Notes: generated by a model not told the origin, from the letters alone. Shown: positions 43,643 through 55,073, numbered from the stretch's first letter. The stretch: 64,000 nucleotides of DNA from Takakia lepidozioides (GCA_030704615.1 CM060733.1:20832001-20896000); one strand, 5' to 3'. Numbers and translations: made by a program.

Positions 43643-46367
43643 TCACGTTCGTGAAACATGCAGATATTGGAGGCCTCCTATTGGGACCTCCTCCACATCG
43701 TCGTGAAATTCGCAAACATCTAGGACAAACCTGTTCCGATTCTCCCTTAGTGTCAAGTCTACCAAATGCTCGGCATGCCACTCCTTCGCCATTACTTCTG
43801 TGTACATCGTACCACGACCTCCAGGTGTCCTCCACGCCAGGAAGAATGGTGGAACCCTTTGAATGGCTCCAGACGGAATGAGTGCAAAGTTTATGTACCT
43901 GCAATCACGAGGCAGTTCAACAAAAATCATTCTACTGATGCATCATGCAAGAGGAAGTTCTCAATGCACAAGGTATTTCGGCACCAAAATACGCAGTGGA
44001 CCGTGCCCCAATTACCCAGCACTCACATCTTGCAGAGGTATATTTCGGCGCCGCAATACCCACCGCTGCTTAGCTAAATCATCAAAACTGCAAATAGGGG
44101 GATGCATTGGCAGCAAATTACCTGAACAGGACACGCATTGCCGCTTTGTCGGCACCCTCCTGCTCTTCGATGTATACGTTGCGTCTTGCCTTTGCAATTT
44201 ATCTGAAAAAGAGGTTTGCGAAGCGCCCTCGCCAGGACTGCACGTAGTTCTCCATTGTCTCCGGTTTCGTCCAGTCGATCTGTAACTTGAAAGTGGTGGT
44301 GTTGCAATCCAATTGCTCCTGGGCGTGGGTCAGTACCTGCAGCAGTGCAGGTTTCCAAAACATTCATGAATTTGAAATTGCGATGATGTCCAACACACAG
44401 AAGAGGAGGAAATTATACCTGATGCCACCAAGTCATCACATTGAGCCAGTCGTTCATTTTGTCGTCTGTTAGCTCGATGGGAAAGTGATACAACAGCTTC
44501 GTGTTTGTATGGCCGTTCCAGATTCGCAGCCACCTCGTCTGCATGGCCTAACATCGGTCAGACATAAGAACCTCATCATGAGAATCGCGAGAAGACATAA
44601 AACAAGAACAAACACATGCTTACCTTCTCCGCCGGCTCAACACAGGACACTACGATGTGATGAAGTTTCTCCATGGACATTTCCGGTTTCATGGGTCTGG
44701 AGTAATGCAGTCCTATCTCCGCCAGGAACTCGGCACCAAGACCAGGGTCAGCGATTGTAACTTGCTTCACAAGTTGGACCTGTACTTGGTCCGTGATTGA
44801 CTCTCTATCGACACGTCCGCCTTGTTGGGGGCATCACTCTCAAAGAACTGCCTTTTGGCATAGGCCAAGTCATCCCTGATATTCGTCTGCATTCCCATAC
44901 CCAGCGGATATAGTCAGGCCACTGATCCCTGCAACAAATAACATTAAATCGGGAAATTTGAGATGAACCTTACCGAATAGAGGATCTCCACCATGGCATC
45001 CAGTGTTGGTCGGTACCAGGTGCGATCCGCTTTCGCAAGGGACTTCCTGTACAGCTCGGGATCGAGGGATTTTTGGAAGTCCGTCAGCGGTGTTGTTCCT
45101 ACTTCTTGCACTCTGTAGAGCGTATGTACCAGATGAGTTTCCATGAAGGCCCTCTCTGTTACTCTGCCATGGAAAAAAAAAAAAAACAACAACATGAAAA
45201 TATGATACAAAAATAACCAGATTTCGGCACAGCAATCCAATTTCCAGTTCATAGAGTGCATGACAGTCAAGAACATTGTCTATTTTGGCGCCGCAATAGG
45301 CAGTACACAAGGATGTAGTTGTATACTTACAGATTTATATCCGCCATGGCACCCTTCAGCAGTCATCTGTCCCTCACGTCCACCTTCACGACAATGCAGT
45401 CCACCATGTAATGCCAATTGATATCTTGCGGATGCATTTCAGCAATGTACTCTGTCCAGACAAGCATCCTGTGGTTCCCGTCCCAAACGAAGAACATCTT
45501 CTCTGCCATGTGTGCGAATGTGGAATTAGTCTTCAGAGAGGCTTCAAACTCGGCATTTACAGTGTGCCAGTGGGGGCTCCAATTCTGAAGCTCCTCTGTA
45601 GTGGGGCCCCTTGTGACACCCTGGTCATTCTCAATGGAAACGTAGAATGCTGCCGACCCCCGTCTGTACCTTTCTCTGAAGTTGTGCTTCAGTCGATCGA
45701 TGTCCCCTGGTAGTGCTTGCCTTACAACTGGAAGGCTAACCATGCAACACAAAAGCACTTTGAGGTTCTCTGGATACACCATGGAGCCCAAAACGCGGCC
45801 TATGTTGCTATGAGTCTCTGCCAACAACCTGTTTGATGCTATGTTCATGTCTCGTGCCTTCATGAGCATACCCGCCACCAGTTTCTTACTTCCAACACCT
45901 CTCTCACCCCTCTCACCAGCTTGTCTACTGTCCTGGAGGTTTTGCTCCTCCGCAAGCTCCAGCAAGTTCTGATCGTCGTCAAGTCGCACCATGTTGTCGT
46001 CCTCTGCTTCTGTCAGCTCAATGGGCTGTTTTTCTGCAGATCCGAGTCCGACATCTCCAGCAGCCTCCACTGCATCCGTGTTTTCTGAAACTGCCTGCAA
46101 ACCCAATATCTCCGCTTCCAGTCTCCCAAGTGGTTTTACTGGCGAAGCCATGGGCTCCTTCTGCTTCATCGGCTTCTGGACTCTAGGTAGGCTTTTCTGA
46201 GGCGATTTCTGAGGTGTTGAATGAGGAGTCGCCTGCCTCGATGCACTTCCACCTTGTGAGCGCAGCACCCGGGCAGGAGTATCCAAAGTTGACTGTGTTG
46301 GCTCGCCCCCCTGCGATCCCTCCCCAGCTCCCATGTCAAACAAACAGGAAAACATGACACACTGCAC
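43643..46367 (-). pseudogene. Six-exon gene of unknown function with a DGNHR motif, apparently inactivated
   Basis: Minus-strand exons are 45331-46367, 44974-45163, 44624-44928, 44419-44547, 44122-44336 and 43643-43898. All five introns have GT-AG borders, and reading frames continue across most joins (for example LYHFPIELTDDKM to WWHQ, then VLTHAQEQLD). The N-terminal part is low-complexity; then come MLMKARDMNIASNRLLAE, RERYRRGSAAFYVSI and KMFFVWDGNHRMLVW (DGNHR at 45468-45482). DGNHR resembles the DGxHR signature of ParB/DGQHR-type domains; that link is inference. In-frame stops lie at 45363-45365 (TGA), early in exon 3 (TGA) and at 44199-44201 (TAA), with a frame change in exon 3. It is probably a duplicated pseudogene that kept its introns, or the sequence has errors. 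Confidence 0.6.
43973..45292. repeat. GGCGCC-centred palindromes inside introns of the DGNHR gene
   Basis: Three short palindromes lie in introns: CTATTTTGGCGCCGCAATAG (45282-45301) in the first intron, and TATTTCGGCGCCGCAATA (near 44041) and GTATTTCGGCACCAAAATAC (near 43976) in the last. They share the centre of the palindromes at 46.85-48.07 kb but have different outer arms that remain complementary. Confidence 0.7.
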
Positions 46368-46852
46368 GCAAAAAAAAAGGTGTAAAAGAAATAGTGCGTA
46401 TGGAGTGCTTCACATCCGCGAAGCACGAATCTCTCACTGGTGGGCGATCCGAGTCTTCGGATAACGAGGTCTGCATTTCCTGCATGAGACGGAGCTTAAG
46501 TCATGTCGTCGGCGGCTTCCCAAAATCCCGCGTCCTCTTTCTCTGCGCCGGAGTCGCCTGAGGTTCCACAAACTCTATGCTAGCACTATGCTGCATAAAG
46601 AAAGGAAACGCAGGAGAATGTCACTGCAGAAGGGCAAGGAGCAAAAGAGCAAAGCGGTGGAACATGCAACCATTGTGCACGAGCAGATGCGTAAGCAGCC
46701 ACGTCTCCCGACGCGTTGCCACCGTCCACCACTTTCTGCCGTATGGGTGATGAAGAGATTGCGACCCCTGACACGTTCACACGGATGAAGTCAACTGGAA
46801 CACGACGCGTGCCTGTTCAAGCCACCAGTAGAAGACGCTTTATCCGAATTGC
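46368..46852. other. Upstream region of the DGNHR gene
   Basis: No clear gene. Short frames on both strands (46588-46788 +, 46586-46780 -) have no recognised motif. This may hold the promoter or a first exon of the minus-strand gene. Confidence 0.3.
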
Positions 46853-48066
46853 GGCGCCGAAATACCGTTCTGTTCACCGGATGTTGTTCCCGGAGCAGCC
46901 GGCATTGAATGAACTATCCGCACATCATGAAGCCCAACCGCCATGAAAATCCCCTGCCTATGACATTCAACAGTCAGATCGGTACGTTTCATCAGCGGAC
47001 GGATGAATTTCGGCGCCGAAATTCATCCTATGCAAGTGCTTTCATACACAAACTTATGAATTTCGGCGCCGCAATTCATCGCTTCCCCAGTCCTCATCCG
47101 TCATGAGCAAACCTGTCAGTCGGATATCGGAGCCGGAATTAATTCCGGGACAGTGGAGACGGCTGCACTTGGGCACATTTCATCCATATTTCGGCGCCGA
47201 AATTCATTAAGAATATCTCCGTCGGCGCGTAGACGAGGTGAAATCATCCATATTTCTTCGCCGAAATACATCCAGCGCGAAGACTAAATCGGCACCATGC
47301 TACGCTTTGCCGCCATCATTGCCCCTCACGGTTGTTGTCCATGCTTGTTGGACTTGCCATGTATGGACTGTTTAGTATAATTTCGGCGCCGGAATTATAC
47401 TTTATGTGCGGCAACGTCCTGTGCGAAAAATGACCACTTAATGGATACTGTCAGTTTCAAATGAAAACAACGGCTAAAATGCAATTAATTTTTTCCCAAC
47501 ATGAAAAAATATCCCCTTTCGTCATTGGATAACGACCTTTTGTAAGAAATAAGGGGTTGAATGTGCCGATTTCTCCATTTAATACAGAATATTCGTGTTA
47601 TCTTTGTCTGAATGGGTTATTTCAAACGAATTTCGGAACATTACATTATCCAGAAGCAAGAAGTAAGTGTCGGGTTCGGACGAATTACGGCACCGAAATT
47701 CATCCATTTCAAAGAGAAATAAATATTGGAGGGAGGGCATTGGATGAATTTCAGCGCCGAAATCCAGCGCTCAATCCTTTAAAAGAAATTGGAGGGATGA
47801 TTTCGGATGAATTTCGGCGCCGAAATTCATTGCTCGCGAAGAAAAAAGAAAATTAGAAGGGATGACTTGGATGAATTTTGGCGCTGAAATTCATCCAACG
47901 TCATCCTTCCAACAATTTCTTTCCCATGCGAACGATGAATTTCGGCGCCGAAATTCATCCCTACTGTCGATTCAGGATTACTGTCATTCGGATGTCGGCA
48001 CCGAAATCCGGACACGTGGTGAATCATGACTGTAATCACGAACACATTCATCCGTATTTCGGCGCC
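46853..48066. repeat. Cluster of about 14 palindromes centred on GGCGCC
   Basis: Intact GGCGCC centres start at 46853, 47012, 47065, 47193, 47385, 47816, 47944 and 48061. Degenerate centres lie near 47129, 47256, 47689, 47753, 47878 and 47997. The best copy (47001-47028) is a perfect 28-bp palindrome with left half GGATGAATTTCGGC. Copies at 47869-47896 and 47934-47959 are near-identical, while 47385 has arms AGTATAATT/AATTATACT. Changes such as GGCGCC to GGCACC or GGCGCT fit deamination of methylated CpG. Spacing is irregular (about 50-430 bp) and the spacers are not alike. Confidence 0.85.
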
Positions 48067-48697
48067 GAAATTCTGCTTCTCGATGCTCCTTCATTCTTTC
48101 TTGTTGCTTAGCTGTCCATGCCGCGTATGCTGCCCAGTTGAGTTTTTGTCCAGTCCTTTTTTCATAGACAATGCCCCTTGCCATCAAGTTTGCAATGATA
48201 CCACCGGTTGGCTTACAGTCATACCCATGAACCTTACTCCACAGGTCCTCGATTTTGGGAATCAGACTCTTGTCAGTACAACCCATGTAAAAGTAGTCAT
48301 TCTTGTTTGCTGGTTGTCCAAACAACTTTGCACATTGTTCTTTGGTGATGTCTTTGTCTAAGACAAGTTGTTTGGGATTCTTGCCCGACGCATTCAGCTT
48401 GAGGACATCCCTGAAGTAATCTGTTGATTTCTGCCCCCCTCTTTTGCCCATAGTATCTTCGGATGCCACTTTGGAAGTCTTCGCTTTCGCAGGTGAATTC
48501 TCTAACTTACTCCCCGACTGCACCATTGTTTTGAACCGCTTCCTGAGTGCCCTACATACTCCCAGCCCCGCACTTCCATTAGACCAGTTTTTTACAACTC
48601 CAGGTTGGTTATGTACGGAGACAGCAACATGAGGGGGCAAGGATGGAGCTACAAACCAACACCCTACCGACATTTCCAGCTTCATGTGAACCAACAA
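47984..48697 (-). CDS. Unidentified minus-strand ORF, basic N-terminal-like module
   Basis: A 237-codon ORF. Its middle has a plausible folded region: KRGGQKSTDYFRDVLKLN, ITKEQCAKLFGQPANKNDYF, YMGCTDKSLIPKIEDLW, GGIIANLMARGIVYEKRTG, then LNWAAYAAWTAKQQERMKEH. Its last ~25 codons read straight through a GGCGCC palindrome (giving EFRRRN), so the real exon probably ends near 48085. I recognise no family. It lies upstream of and parallel to the DGNHR gene and may be an N-terminal exon of the same gene or of a related copy. Confidence 0.45.
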   Translation of the reverse strand: MLVHMKLEMSVGCWFVAPSLPPHVAVSVHNQPGVVKNWSNGSAGLGVCRALRKRFKTMVQSGSKLENSPAKAKTSKVASEDTMGKRGGQKSTDYFRDVLKLNASGKNPKQLVLDKDITKEQCAKLFGQPANKNDYFYMGCTDKSLIPKIEDLWSKVHGYDCKPTGGIIANLMARGIVYEKRTGQKLNWAAYAAWTAKQQERMKEHREAEFRRRNTDECVRDYSHDSPRVRISVPTSE

Positions 48698-48775
48698 ACC
48701 AACAAAACCAACAACCTACTGACATTTCTAGCTTCATGACAACCATACTACCAAATTCAGACATAAAATTACATT

Positions 48776-49072
48776 TCAATCAGAGGCCAAGTCTGGATCG
48801 TCTCTGGTTAACGCAAGTGCAGCCTTCAAGAAGTGCAAGTGATCCACATAGATGACAAACCTACTTTCCACACGTTTCCAAATTCTATATTCCTCCACAT
48901 GGTTCGGTTTCAGAGAATCAACATTCAAATATTGATGATATGCATTGTCATATTCCTCTTCGATCCCAACCAATGATTGACAGAAGGGACAAGTTTTCTG
49001 GTGTTTTATTTTATCTTGCTCCTCTTGTGATGTAACCAGGTGTCTCTCTCTTGAAGGCTCCTCTTCTTGCAT
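48776..49072 (-). CDS. Unidentified minus-strand ORF with CPFC motif
   Basis: A 98-codon ORF: an acidic, polar start (QEEEPSRERH), then TCPFCQSLVGIEEEYDNAYH, EEYRIWKRVESRFVIYVDHL and a short helix-like end. It contains one CxxC pair. Composition and length look like a real exon. It runs in the same direction as the ORF at 47984-48697 and the DGNHR gene. Function unknown. Confidence 0.45.
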   Translation of the reverse strand: MQEEEPSRERHLVTSQEEQDKIKHQKTCPFCQSLVGIEEEYDNAYHQYLNVDSLKPNHVEEYRIWKRVESRFVIYVDHLHFLKAALALTRDDPDLASD

Positions 49073-50056
49073 TGGTCCTCTTCAATCTAGCGACATGGTT
49101 CAGTTTAGGTAATTAGGTACGCAAGGATGAGTTGGGCTATCACGTGCTAACAACAACAAGAGACTACTCTACCCCTCTACCCCACCTAGGCCATGAGGTA
49201 CGCAATATCAGTGAAAATATGAGTAGGGAACACCAGATTGCACAAAAACTAACGGGGTGCCACACCTGTAATGCTTTTCCAAGATGTGGTGGGAGGTAGC
49301 GTGAGGGAGAGCCGCAGTCCACCTGCCATCCCCGCAAATCAGCTGCACAAACACATGACATACTTAAGTTGAATAGTAGCCCCACAAATGCGACAACATA
49401 TGCAGGCAAGCTGATGGAATCAGAGGACAGTAAAATGTAAATTCTTCAAGGCATTAACATGGCAGCAAGAGAAACCAAACATTTTCAACACAGACACTCA
49501 AAAATTCCTTGGCAATCAACAATCACACTGTTGGGCCCTTCTTCCGCAAACTACAAAACTGTTTACTGTCCAGCAATCCAAAAATGGGATCCACTCGCCC
49601 CCCTCACTATAACACAAAAAGGGTAGCTCGTTGGAGAGTAGTTTCAAGTCATGACAACAAAGATAAGTGACACAAACTGAGGGGTTTGTTCACCTGTTTG
49701 AATAGACTGGACTTGGTACCTTGTACCAGTGTGACAAACTTTACATCAACTACATATGCTACATCTGCTACTCTTCCCCTGCCTCGCCAATATCGTCCCT
49801 TTTACAACAACGACCACACTTGGTACAATCCAAATACAAATGCAGCTTGACAGAAAAGGGCATGCACTCTCACTTGAAACCAGCCAGCAACAATAGTTCA
49901 CAAGTCTACATGGTAGGCCAGATTAGGTCAGATCCCCTCCTCCCTCCCCACGATCATTAAACGCCACCACTGCGTGCTCCCTTCCAGCACATATCTTGCT
50001 GTGGAGTTCTCCTCCAGTTGTAAATAGGTAATTAACAATTAACCAGTAATCAGAAG
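49073..50056. other. Spacer, no gene recognised
   Basis: No convincing coding sequence. The minus-strand frame 49164-49409 and the plus-strand frame 49721-49960 carry no motif I recognise. Exons of the flanking minus-strand genes could be hidden here. Confidence 0.35.
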
Positions 50057-50503
50057 TTAAACAGCAGAGCTAGCTTCAGCCACCTTGCTAGCAGGAATAC
50101 GTTGCCTCTGTTCCACATATGATGATGGAAACCAGCCAGCCTTCCCCTTGCATTCTCCCTCTGACCAGCCAGATGGAGAGACCTGTTCCCAAAACACAGT
50201 AGGGTTGGTCAAGACATTTAGCAGCGGTGATAAGGATAGATTTTGTGTTTGCACCCTATTTCAGTCGTTCAGGGGGGATTCTGTCGGATAGAATTGAACC
50301 TCTCAAAATTCCCCCAAGTTTTCAGACAAAGGGCAGCCCCTTGTCCTCATCCCAACCAGGTGATAAAGGAATTTTCAGTGAACAAGAGTACAAGCAGTTT
50401 GAACCAGGAGAGAGTTGAAGCCCCAGACCTGACGTACAACCACGTAGTCCCCAACAGCTAAACTTAGCTCTCCTTGATCCTCTGATTCAAATGCATGCAT
50501 CAC
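50057..50503 (-). CDS. SH3P-like SH3 domain, last two exons
   Basis: Exon 50429-50503 (25 codons: VMHAFESEDQGELSLAVGDY then VVVRQ) joins in frame, with GT-AG borders, to exon 50057-50182 (VSPSGWSEGECKGKAGWFPS then SYVEQRQRIPASKVAEAS and stop). Together they make a complete SH3 fold with its ALYDF-like start, the Trp of the binding groove (GW) and the GWFPSSYV end. It closely resembles the C-terminus of plant SH3P1/2/3 proteins, which join a BAR-type membrane-binding domain to SH3 and act in clathrin-coated vesicle traffic and autophagosome formation. I could not find the upstream BAR exons, which may lie beyond long introns or be missing. Confidence 0.7.
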
Positions 50504-52855
50504 CTGCCATAGTTGGAGTACACAACCACTATCACCATCTGCCAAATATTCACACAACTAGCTGTACCAACAACACCTTTCACTCAAGATCATTGAAGAT
50601 TGGATTTAAAGACGAGCAGGCTGGCTGGCTGCCTAAACAAGCATCAACAAATCTGTGAGGTACTGGTAAACCCCATGCAGAAACCATGTGAGAAGGAGAG
50701 GTACACACTGACAAAATGGCCATGAACCAAGGTAATAGAGGCAGTACAACAGAGTTTACTAACCAATTGCACAAATTGTACAGAACACACTTCGGGAAGT
50801 ATGTTGTCAGCACTCTTGTGAACCAATGACAACAATTAATCTATCACTTAATACTCCAAAGTGGCGCATACCCTCCACTATCGCAAGACAATTTTGAAGG
50901 TAGTTCCTAGTTGTGTACAGGCGGATACACCTACTGAAAAGTGTGACATCCACCCCGCTTACTTGTTAAGCACATATCACTTACTATAGCTCAAGGGAGT
51001 GTCTAAGAATCAATGGTTCATTCCAAGTATTTCTGATCCTCGTAAGGGATTCATTACCCTGTACTGCAGATCATTGGATGTATGTTGTCCTAGCTCTTTG
51101 AGGTGAGGGGCGTCAGAATCATAGAAGGGGGAACAAGAAATTTGCACATCTTAGTCAATTCTGTGGATGCTACACCTTTCTTCTCCAACCTCTTCTTGAG
51201 CTTTATCACTGCTAGTTTATGGATAACCTGACCAAACAACAACAAGGTAATGGAGAGGCATCAAGAATCTGCTGTAACAAGGAGCTGGTAACTGCAAATG
51301 ACATGATATGAACTGCATTTTGGCCAGGTCCGAACAGCATGCTTGAATCCCAAGTCAATTTCTATGGGACAGCTGTATGGTGACTTCGATGAAAACACAC
51401 ATGAATGACTGCGACTTCATTCTACATCATGTACACTTGCCCCAAGATATACATCATGTAAGGCATTTTGGCATGCTACATGAGAGAGCTTGTCGAGGAC
51501 ACATCAACTTCCAAGAAGTGGCTAATGTTTGATGGGCCTGTGGATGCCATCTGGATTGAGAACATGGTAGGAGCACTCTCATCCTGTTGCTTCTGTGATA
51601 TGGACAGAGCCAGTGCTCAACACATGTATGTTCGTCTACTCTGTCTTGTATACTAGCTTTGGGGATGTATTGTAACAAAGGGTTTGTAATATGTAAACTG
51701 CAAAAATACAACCCAAGAAACGGTTCATATGTTTTCCTAGCTATGGTCCAATCATTCCCTGTTGAAACCTATTTGTTCCTCCACAGCAAGCAGGACCAAA
51801 AATCTTCCAGCCATAGGGGGCAGTGCGAGTGATAATTGAGTCAAAGAATGTACTCATAAGATGTTGTTTGCTGTAGCTTTGCGGCCATATACCCACACCT
51901 AGTTTGGACATAACAAAATTGAGTCAAAGTGTCAGTTCTTAAGGGGTGTATAGTGAAAAAGATATAGAGAAAATGAGCTTTACAAATCCAGGATGAGGAA
52001 TGAAAGAAAATTTAACTTAATAACAAGGGCCATTCAGGGCCCTGAGAGAGGAGGGAATCTTCATGTGTCCATGAACAGATAAAAGGAGAAGAGAAGGAAA
52101 GAAAAAGTAAGAAACTTTACTAAATCTGAGGGAAGCCCAAAGAAAAGAAAGATGCATCTGAAGGTTCTATAGTAGAAGAGAGAAGAAGCGAAAAAGGAAA
52201 GATATGAAATGTTATGAAATGGTTTGTAACGTCCGCGGGAAGCTCAAAGAGCTTGTGGACACGAGGATAAAAGAAACAAGAAAAAGAGGGGCCACAAACA
52301 GCCTACTTGAACGAAACTTACCAAGGGTAGAGTCAAGCAACAATCAACTGCTTTTCCAGCGATGGCACACCCGAGCATCCCCGCCCAAGCTCCTCCTCTA
52401 CTCCTCTACCCTCGTGCCTCCGCTGCTATGGCAGCAACACACAGTGTTGCACTTTATAAGCTCTGCTCGCATTGCCCGCTTCCTCTGCTGCCACCATCCA
52501 AGCGCGCCCACAGAAACACAGAAATGAGAACAAACTTAGAGTTGATGAAACAATCACAAGCTAAACCCTAAATTTGGCCACAAAATGGTAAGCAAACTTT
52601 TGTGATCAAACATTCCCAATCTCTTCACAGTCCCATTTTCTTCCCAATCTCTTCATATTCCCAATCCCAATCAACTCGTACCTCTTAGCTAGCTTCTAGT
52701 TGCGCGTCGCGTGTCATATCTGTCAGCTCGTCGTCCCCGCACTTCAGTCTAGCCCAACGCGACCAACCATCCCACACGCCCGACGAAGGCGACCTCCAAT
52801 CGACGGTTGTAACTTGATGTACAAAAATAATCAACAACTACAATTAATTCAACTT
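50504..52855. other. Long spacer, possible introns of the SH3P-like gene
   Basis: No gene is assigned. A minus-strand stretch near 51180-51250 reads VIHKLAVIKLKKRLEKKGVA after a plausible acceptor and might be an exon, but I cannot place it. A purine-rich tract lies at 52080-52210. Short plus frames (52204-52527, 52700-53005) show no motif. Confidence 0.3.
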
Positions 52856-52856
52856 T

Positions 52857-54031
52857 TTGCTCCATCGTTCCCGCGTGCTGCGTTTTCTACTTCACATGTC
52901 CATTTTTTATGGACTGCAAGTTGCTACTTTTGGATGGCCCGTACCATGCTTTGGCCTCTCATCAGGATACGTCACTATAGTGGTCTTTGTAGACAAATTG
53001 AGTAAGATGATACATATCCGTCCCACTAGAAATTCCGTCACTGCACCCGAACTAACTCGACTATATCTGGAAGCGGTCTATTCCCATCATGGGTTATCTA
53101 AAGTTCTCATTACTGACAGGGGTACCCAATTTACTAGCTTGTTTTGGAAAAGCTTATTTGGTCTTTTTAAAACCAAATTAGCTATGTCAACAGCCTATCA
53201 TCCGGAGTCAGATGGATAGACAGAGCGAACGAATCATACAATTGAAGACATGTTGCGGGCCTTTATGTTAGAAGAACAAGAAGAATGAGACTGGTTATTA
53301 CCATTGGTAGAATTTTCATACAATAACTCGGTCAATGCGTCAACGAAAGATTTTATTTATTTATTTTTAATGTATGGCGAACACCCAAATATGCAATAAC
53401 TCTTACAAAGTTCAAGTTACCAAATGAGGAGTTATCCAAGGTAGCCGCGACTAACGCATTTGTGCAACAAATTTTGACGGGGAGTACGTCAAGCGAAAGA
53501 GAAGCTAGATGGTTGCTCAAAATCGCCAAAGGAATATGCAAATGCACGTCGATGGGATGAGGAGTTTGCAGTTGGAGATCAAGTGTGGTTGTTTACAACC
53601 AACTTACACATCATTGGATCGTGAAAACTAGGGGCACGGTTCATTGGTCTTTTTTTCGATCATTAAACGTATTGGAGCAGTAGCATACGAGCTGGAGTTA
53701 CCACCACATATAAAGATCCACCCGGTATTTCACGTTTCTCTACTACGCCGTTACGAACCTTGACCATCAATATTCAAAGATAATCAAGAACCACAACTTT
53801 TACCAGAGTTGATAGACGGAAATGAAGAGTGGGAGGTCGACTGTGTTCTGAAAAAACGCACATACAAACGAAGGCGACATGAGGTGTTGGAGTATTTGGT
53901 TTTATGGAAATGATTTCCATTACATGAAGCTATCTGAGAACCAGTGCAAAATCTCGCGAATGCTCAATTGACAATTCAAGCTTTCGAAAATTCGAACAAC
54001 GAGGACGTTGCTTCTTGAAAGAGGGGAGAAT
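52857..54031 (+). pseudogene. Ty3/gypsy integrase and chromodomain (chromovirus), decayed
   Basis: The integrase core reads VFVDKLSKMIHI, LITDRGTQFTSLFW and AYHPESDG, a stop, then TERTN, so the DDE-type catalytic residues are recognisable. Further on are PLVEFSYNNSVNASTK and [14 protein letters not shown], then a C-terminal chromodomain (EWEVDCVLKKRTYKRRRHEV then LEYLVLWK). In-frame stops at about 53218, 53287 and later show that it is dead. A purine-rich tract (AAAGAGGGGAGAA) precedes the LTR at 54032. Gag, protease and RT of this element are not in the window. Confidence 0.85.
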
Positions 54032-54391
54032 TGTAACAGGGTAGAATCTAGAAGGTTCTAGATGGAGGAGGAAAGTTCCCTAGAAGTTTCCAGAATAATT
54101 AGGAAGGATCTTAAGAAGTTTGACTTGAGGCTCTCAAGTCAAACCTCTAACATATTTATATTATGGAGAATAAGTCAAATATTTGATAAAGTCATATTAT
54201 GGAGAATATGTCAAACCTATGAAGGTTGACTTTATGAAGCTTTGACTTGAGGCTCTCAAGTCAAACCTTTAAAATAATCATATTGTGAAGGGTATATAAA
54301 CCTGCAATGAAAGCCTAGAAGGGATCGAGTTGTTTTGGGAAAAAGTTGAGAAGTACTTCTATTATAGTTTGTGTAGATCCTGGATGTTACA
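54032..54391 (+). mobile_element. Ty3/gypsy 3' LTR
   Basis: The 360-bp LTR begins TGTAACA and ends TGTTACA, a 7-bp inverted terminal repeat. It follows the polypurine tract directly. It abuts a minus-strand gag fragment at 54392, so this element probably inserted into another Ty3 element. No matching 5' LTR is visible in the window. Confidence 0.8.
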
Positions 54392-55073
54392 GTTTGACAT
54401 TGTCAGCAACAGATCTTTTACATCCTCCTTTAGTCCACATCGAAACTGACTAATGAGGCTCTTCTCATTCCAGTCGAGGTCGTATGCAAGTTGTCAAAAT
54501 TCTGCAACATAAACGGAAGCATAACGTGCTCCTTGTCGAAGATTTCGCATCTTTGTCTCTGCAACTCTCTCCCTACCATTTTCTCTAAACGTTGTAGTGA
54601 ACTCGGACATGAATGCTTCAAAATTGTATAATAAATGTGATTTTTTTTTCTAATAGCGGTGCAAACCAAGATAGAACAGTGCCTGATAGAATGGTGCCCA
54701 CGAATCCCACTTGAATACCTTTATCGGGGTAGCGTTGTGGATGTAGTCGTATGAACAGTCGTATTTGTTGAACAAAACCGCGAAATCTTGATGTTGTCCC
54801 ATCAAATTTCTCGAGCATGCTGATCTTTGGTTCTCTCGTAATCTGTTGAAGAGGAACCGTTGCAGTAGGAGCTGTTGCAGTAGAGACTCGTATGGTTGAT
54901 GATCCATTGTTCGACTCCTTTAACTCTGAAATTTGTTGTTGCAAATTGTGGAGAGCGTTGCCAAGATCTTGAGACTGATCAGCTTGTAATTGGGTGGTAG
55001 AGGTATGAAGTTCTTGCATCTGGAGCTGAAGACTCTGCAATGTGGCGACCATTTCCGCAAATGTGCATTCCAT
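54392..55073 (-). pseudogene. Ty3/gypsy gag fragment, opposite strand
   Basis: The minus-strand frame starts MECTFAEMVATLQSLQLQM, a coiled-coil-like leader. It continues with ISMLEKFDGTTSRFRGFVQQ, RLHPQRYPDKGIQVGF and LSGTVLSWFAPLLE, the retrotransposon gag core (PF03732-like). A frame change near 54620 leads to further gag sequence (FRENGRERVAE, then YDLDWNEKSLISQF). It is cut off at the LTR boundary at 54391. Confidence 0.8.

Noticed and set aside
47557-47856. 99-codon plus-strand frame with repeated EFRRRN phrases
   Set aside because: The phrase is simply the translation of the GGCGCC palindrome. The DNA palindrome, not a protein, explains the repetition.
46853-48066. CRISPR-like array suggested by regularly recurring palindromes
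   Set aside because: This is a eukaryotic sequence, spacing is irregular, arms vary, and no cas genes or uniform spacers exist.
46853-48066. Canonical E2F-binding array
   Set aside because: The common centre TTTCGGCGCC has an extra base compared with the TTTSSCGC consensus. Only a few copies (for example at 45287 and 47878) approach it, so I keep this only as a possibility.
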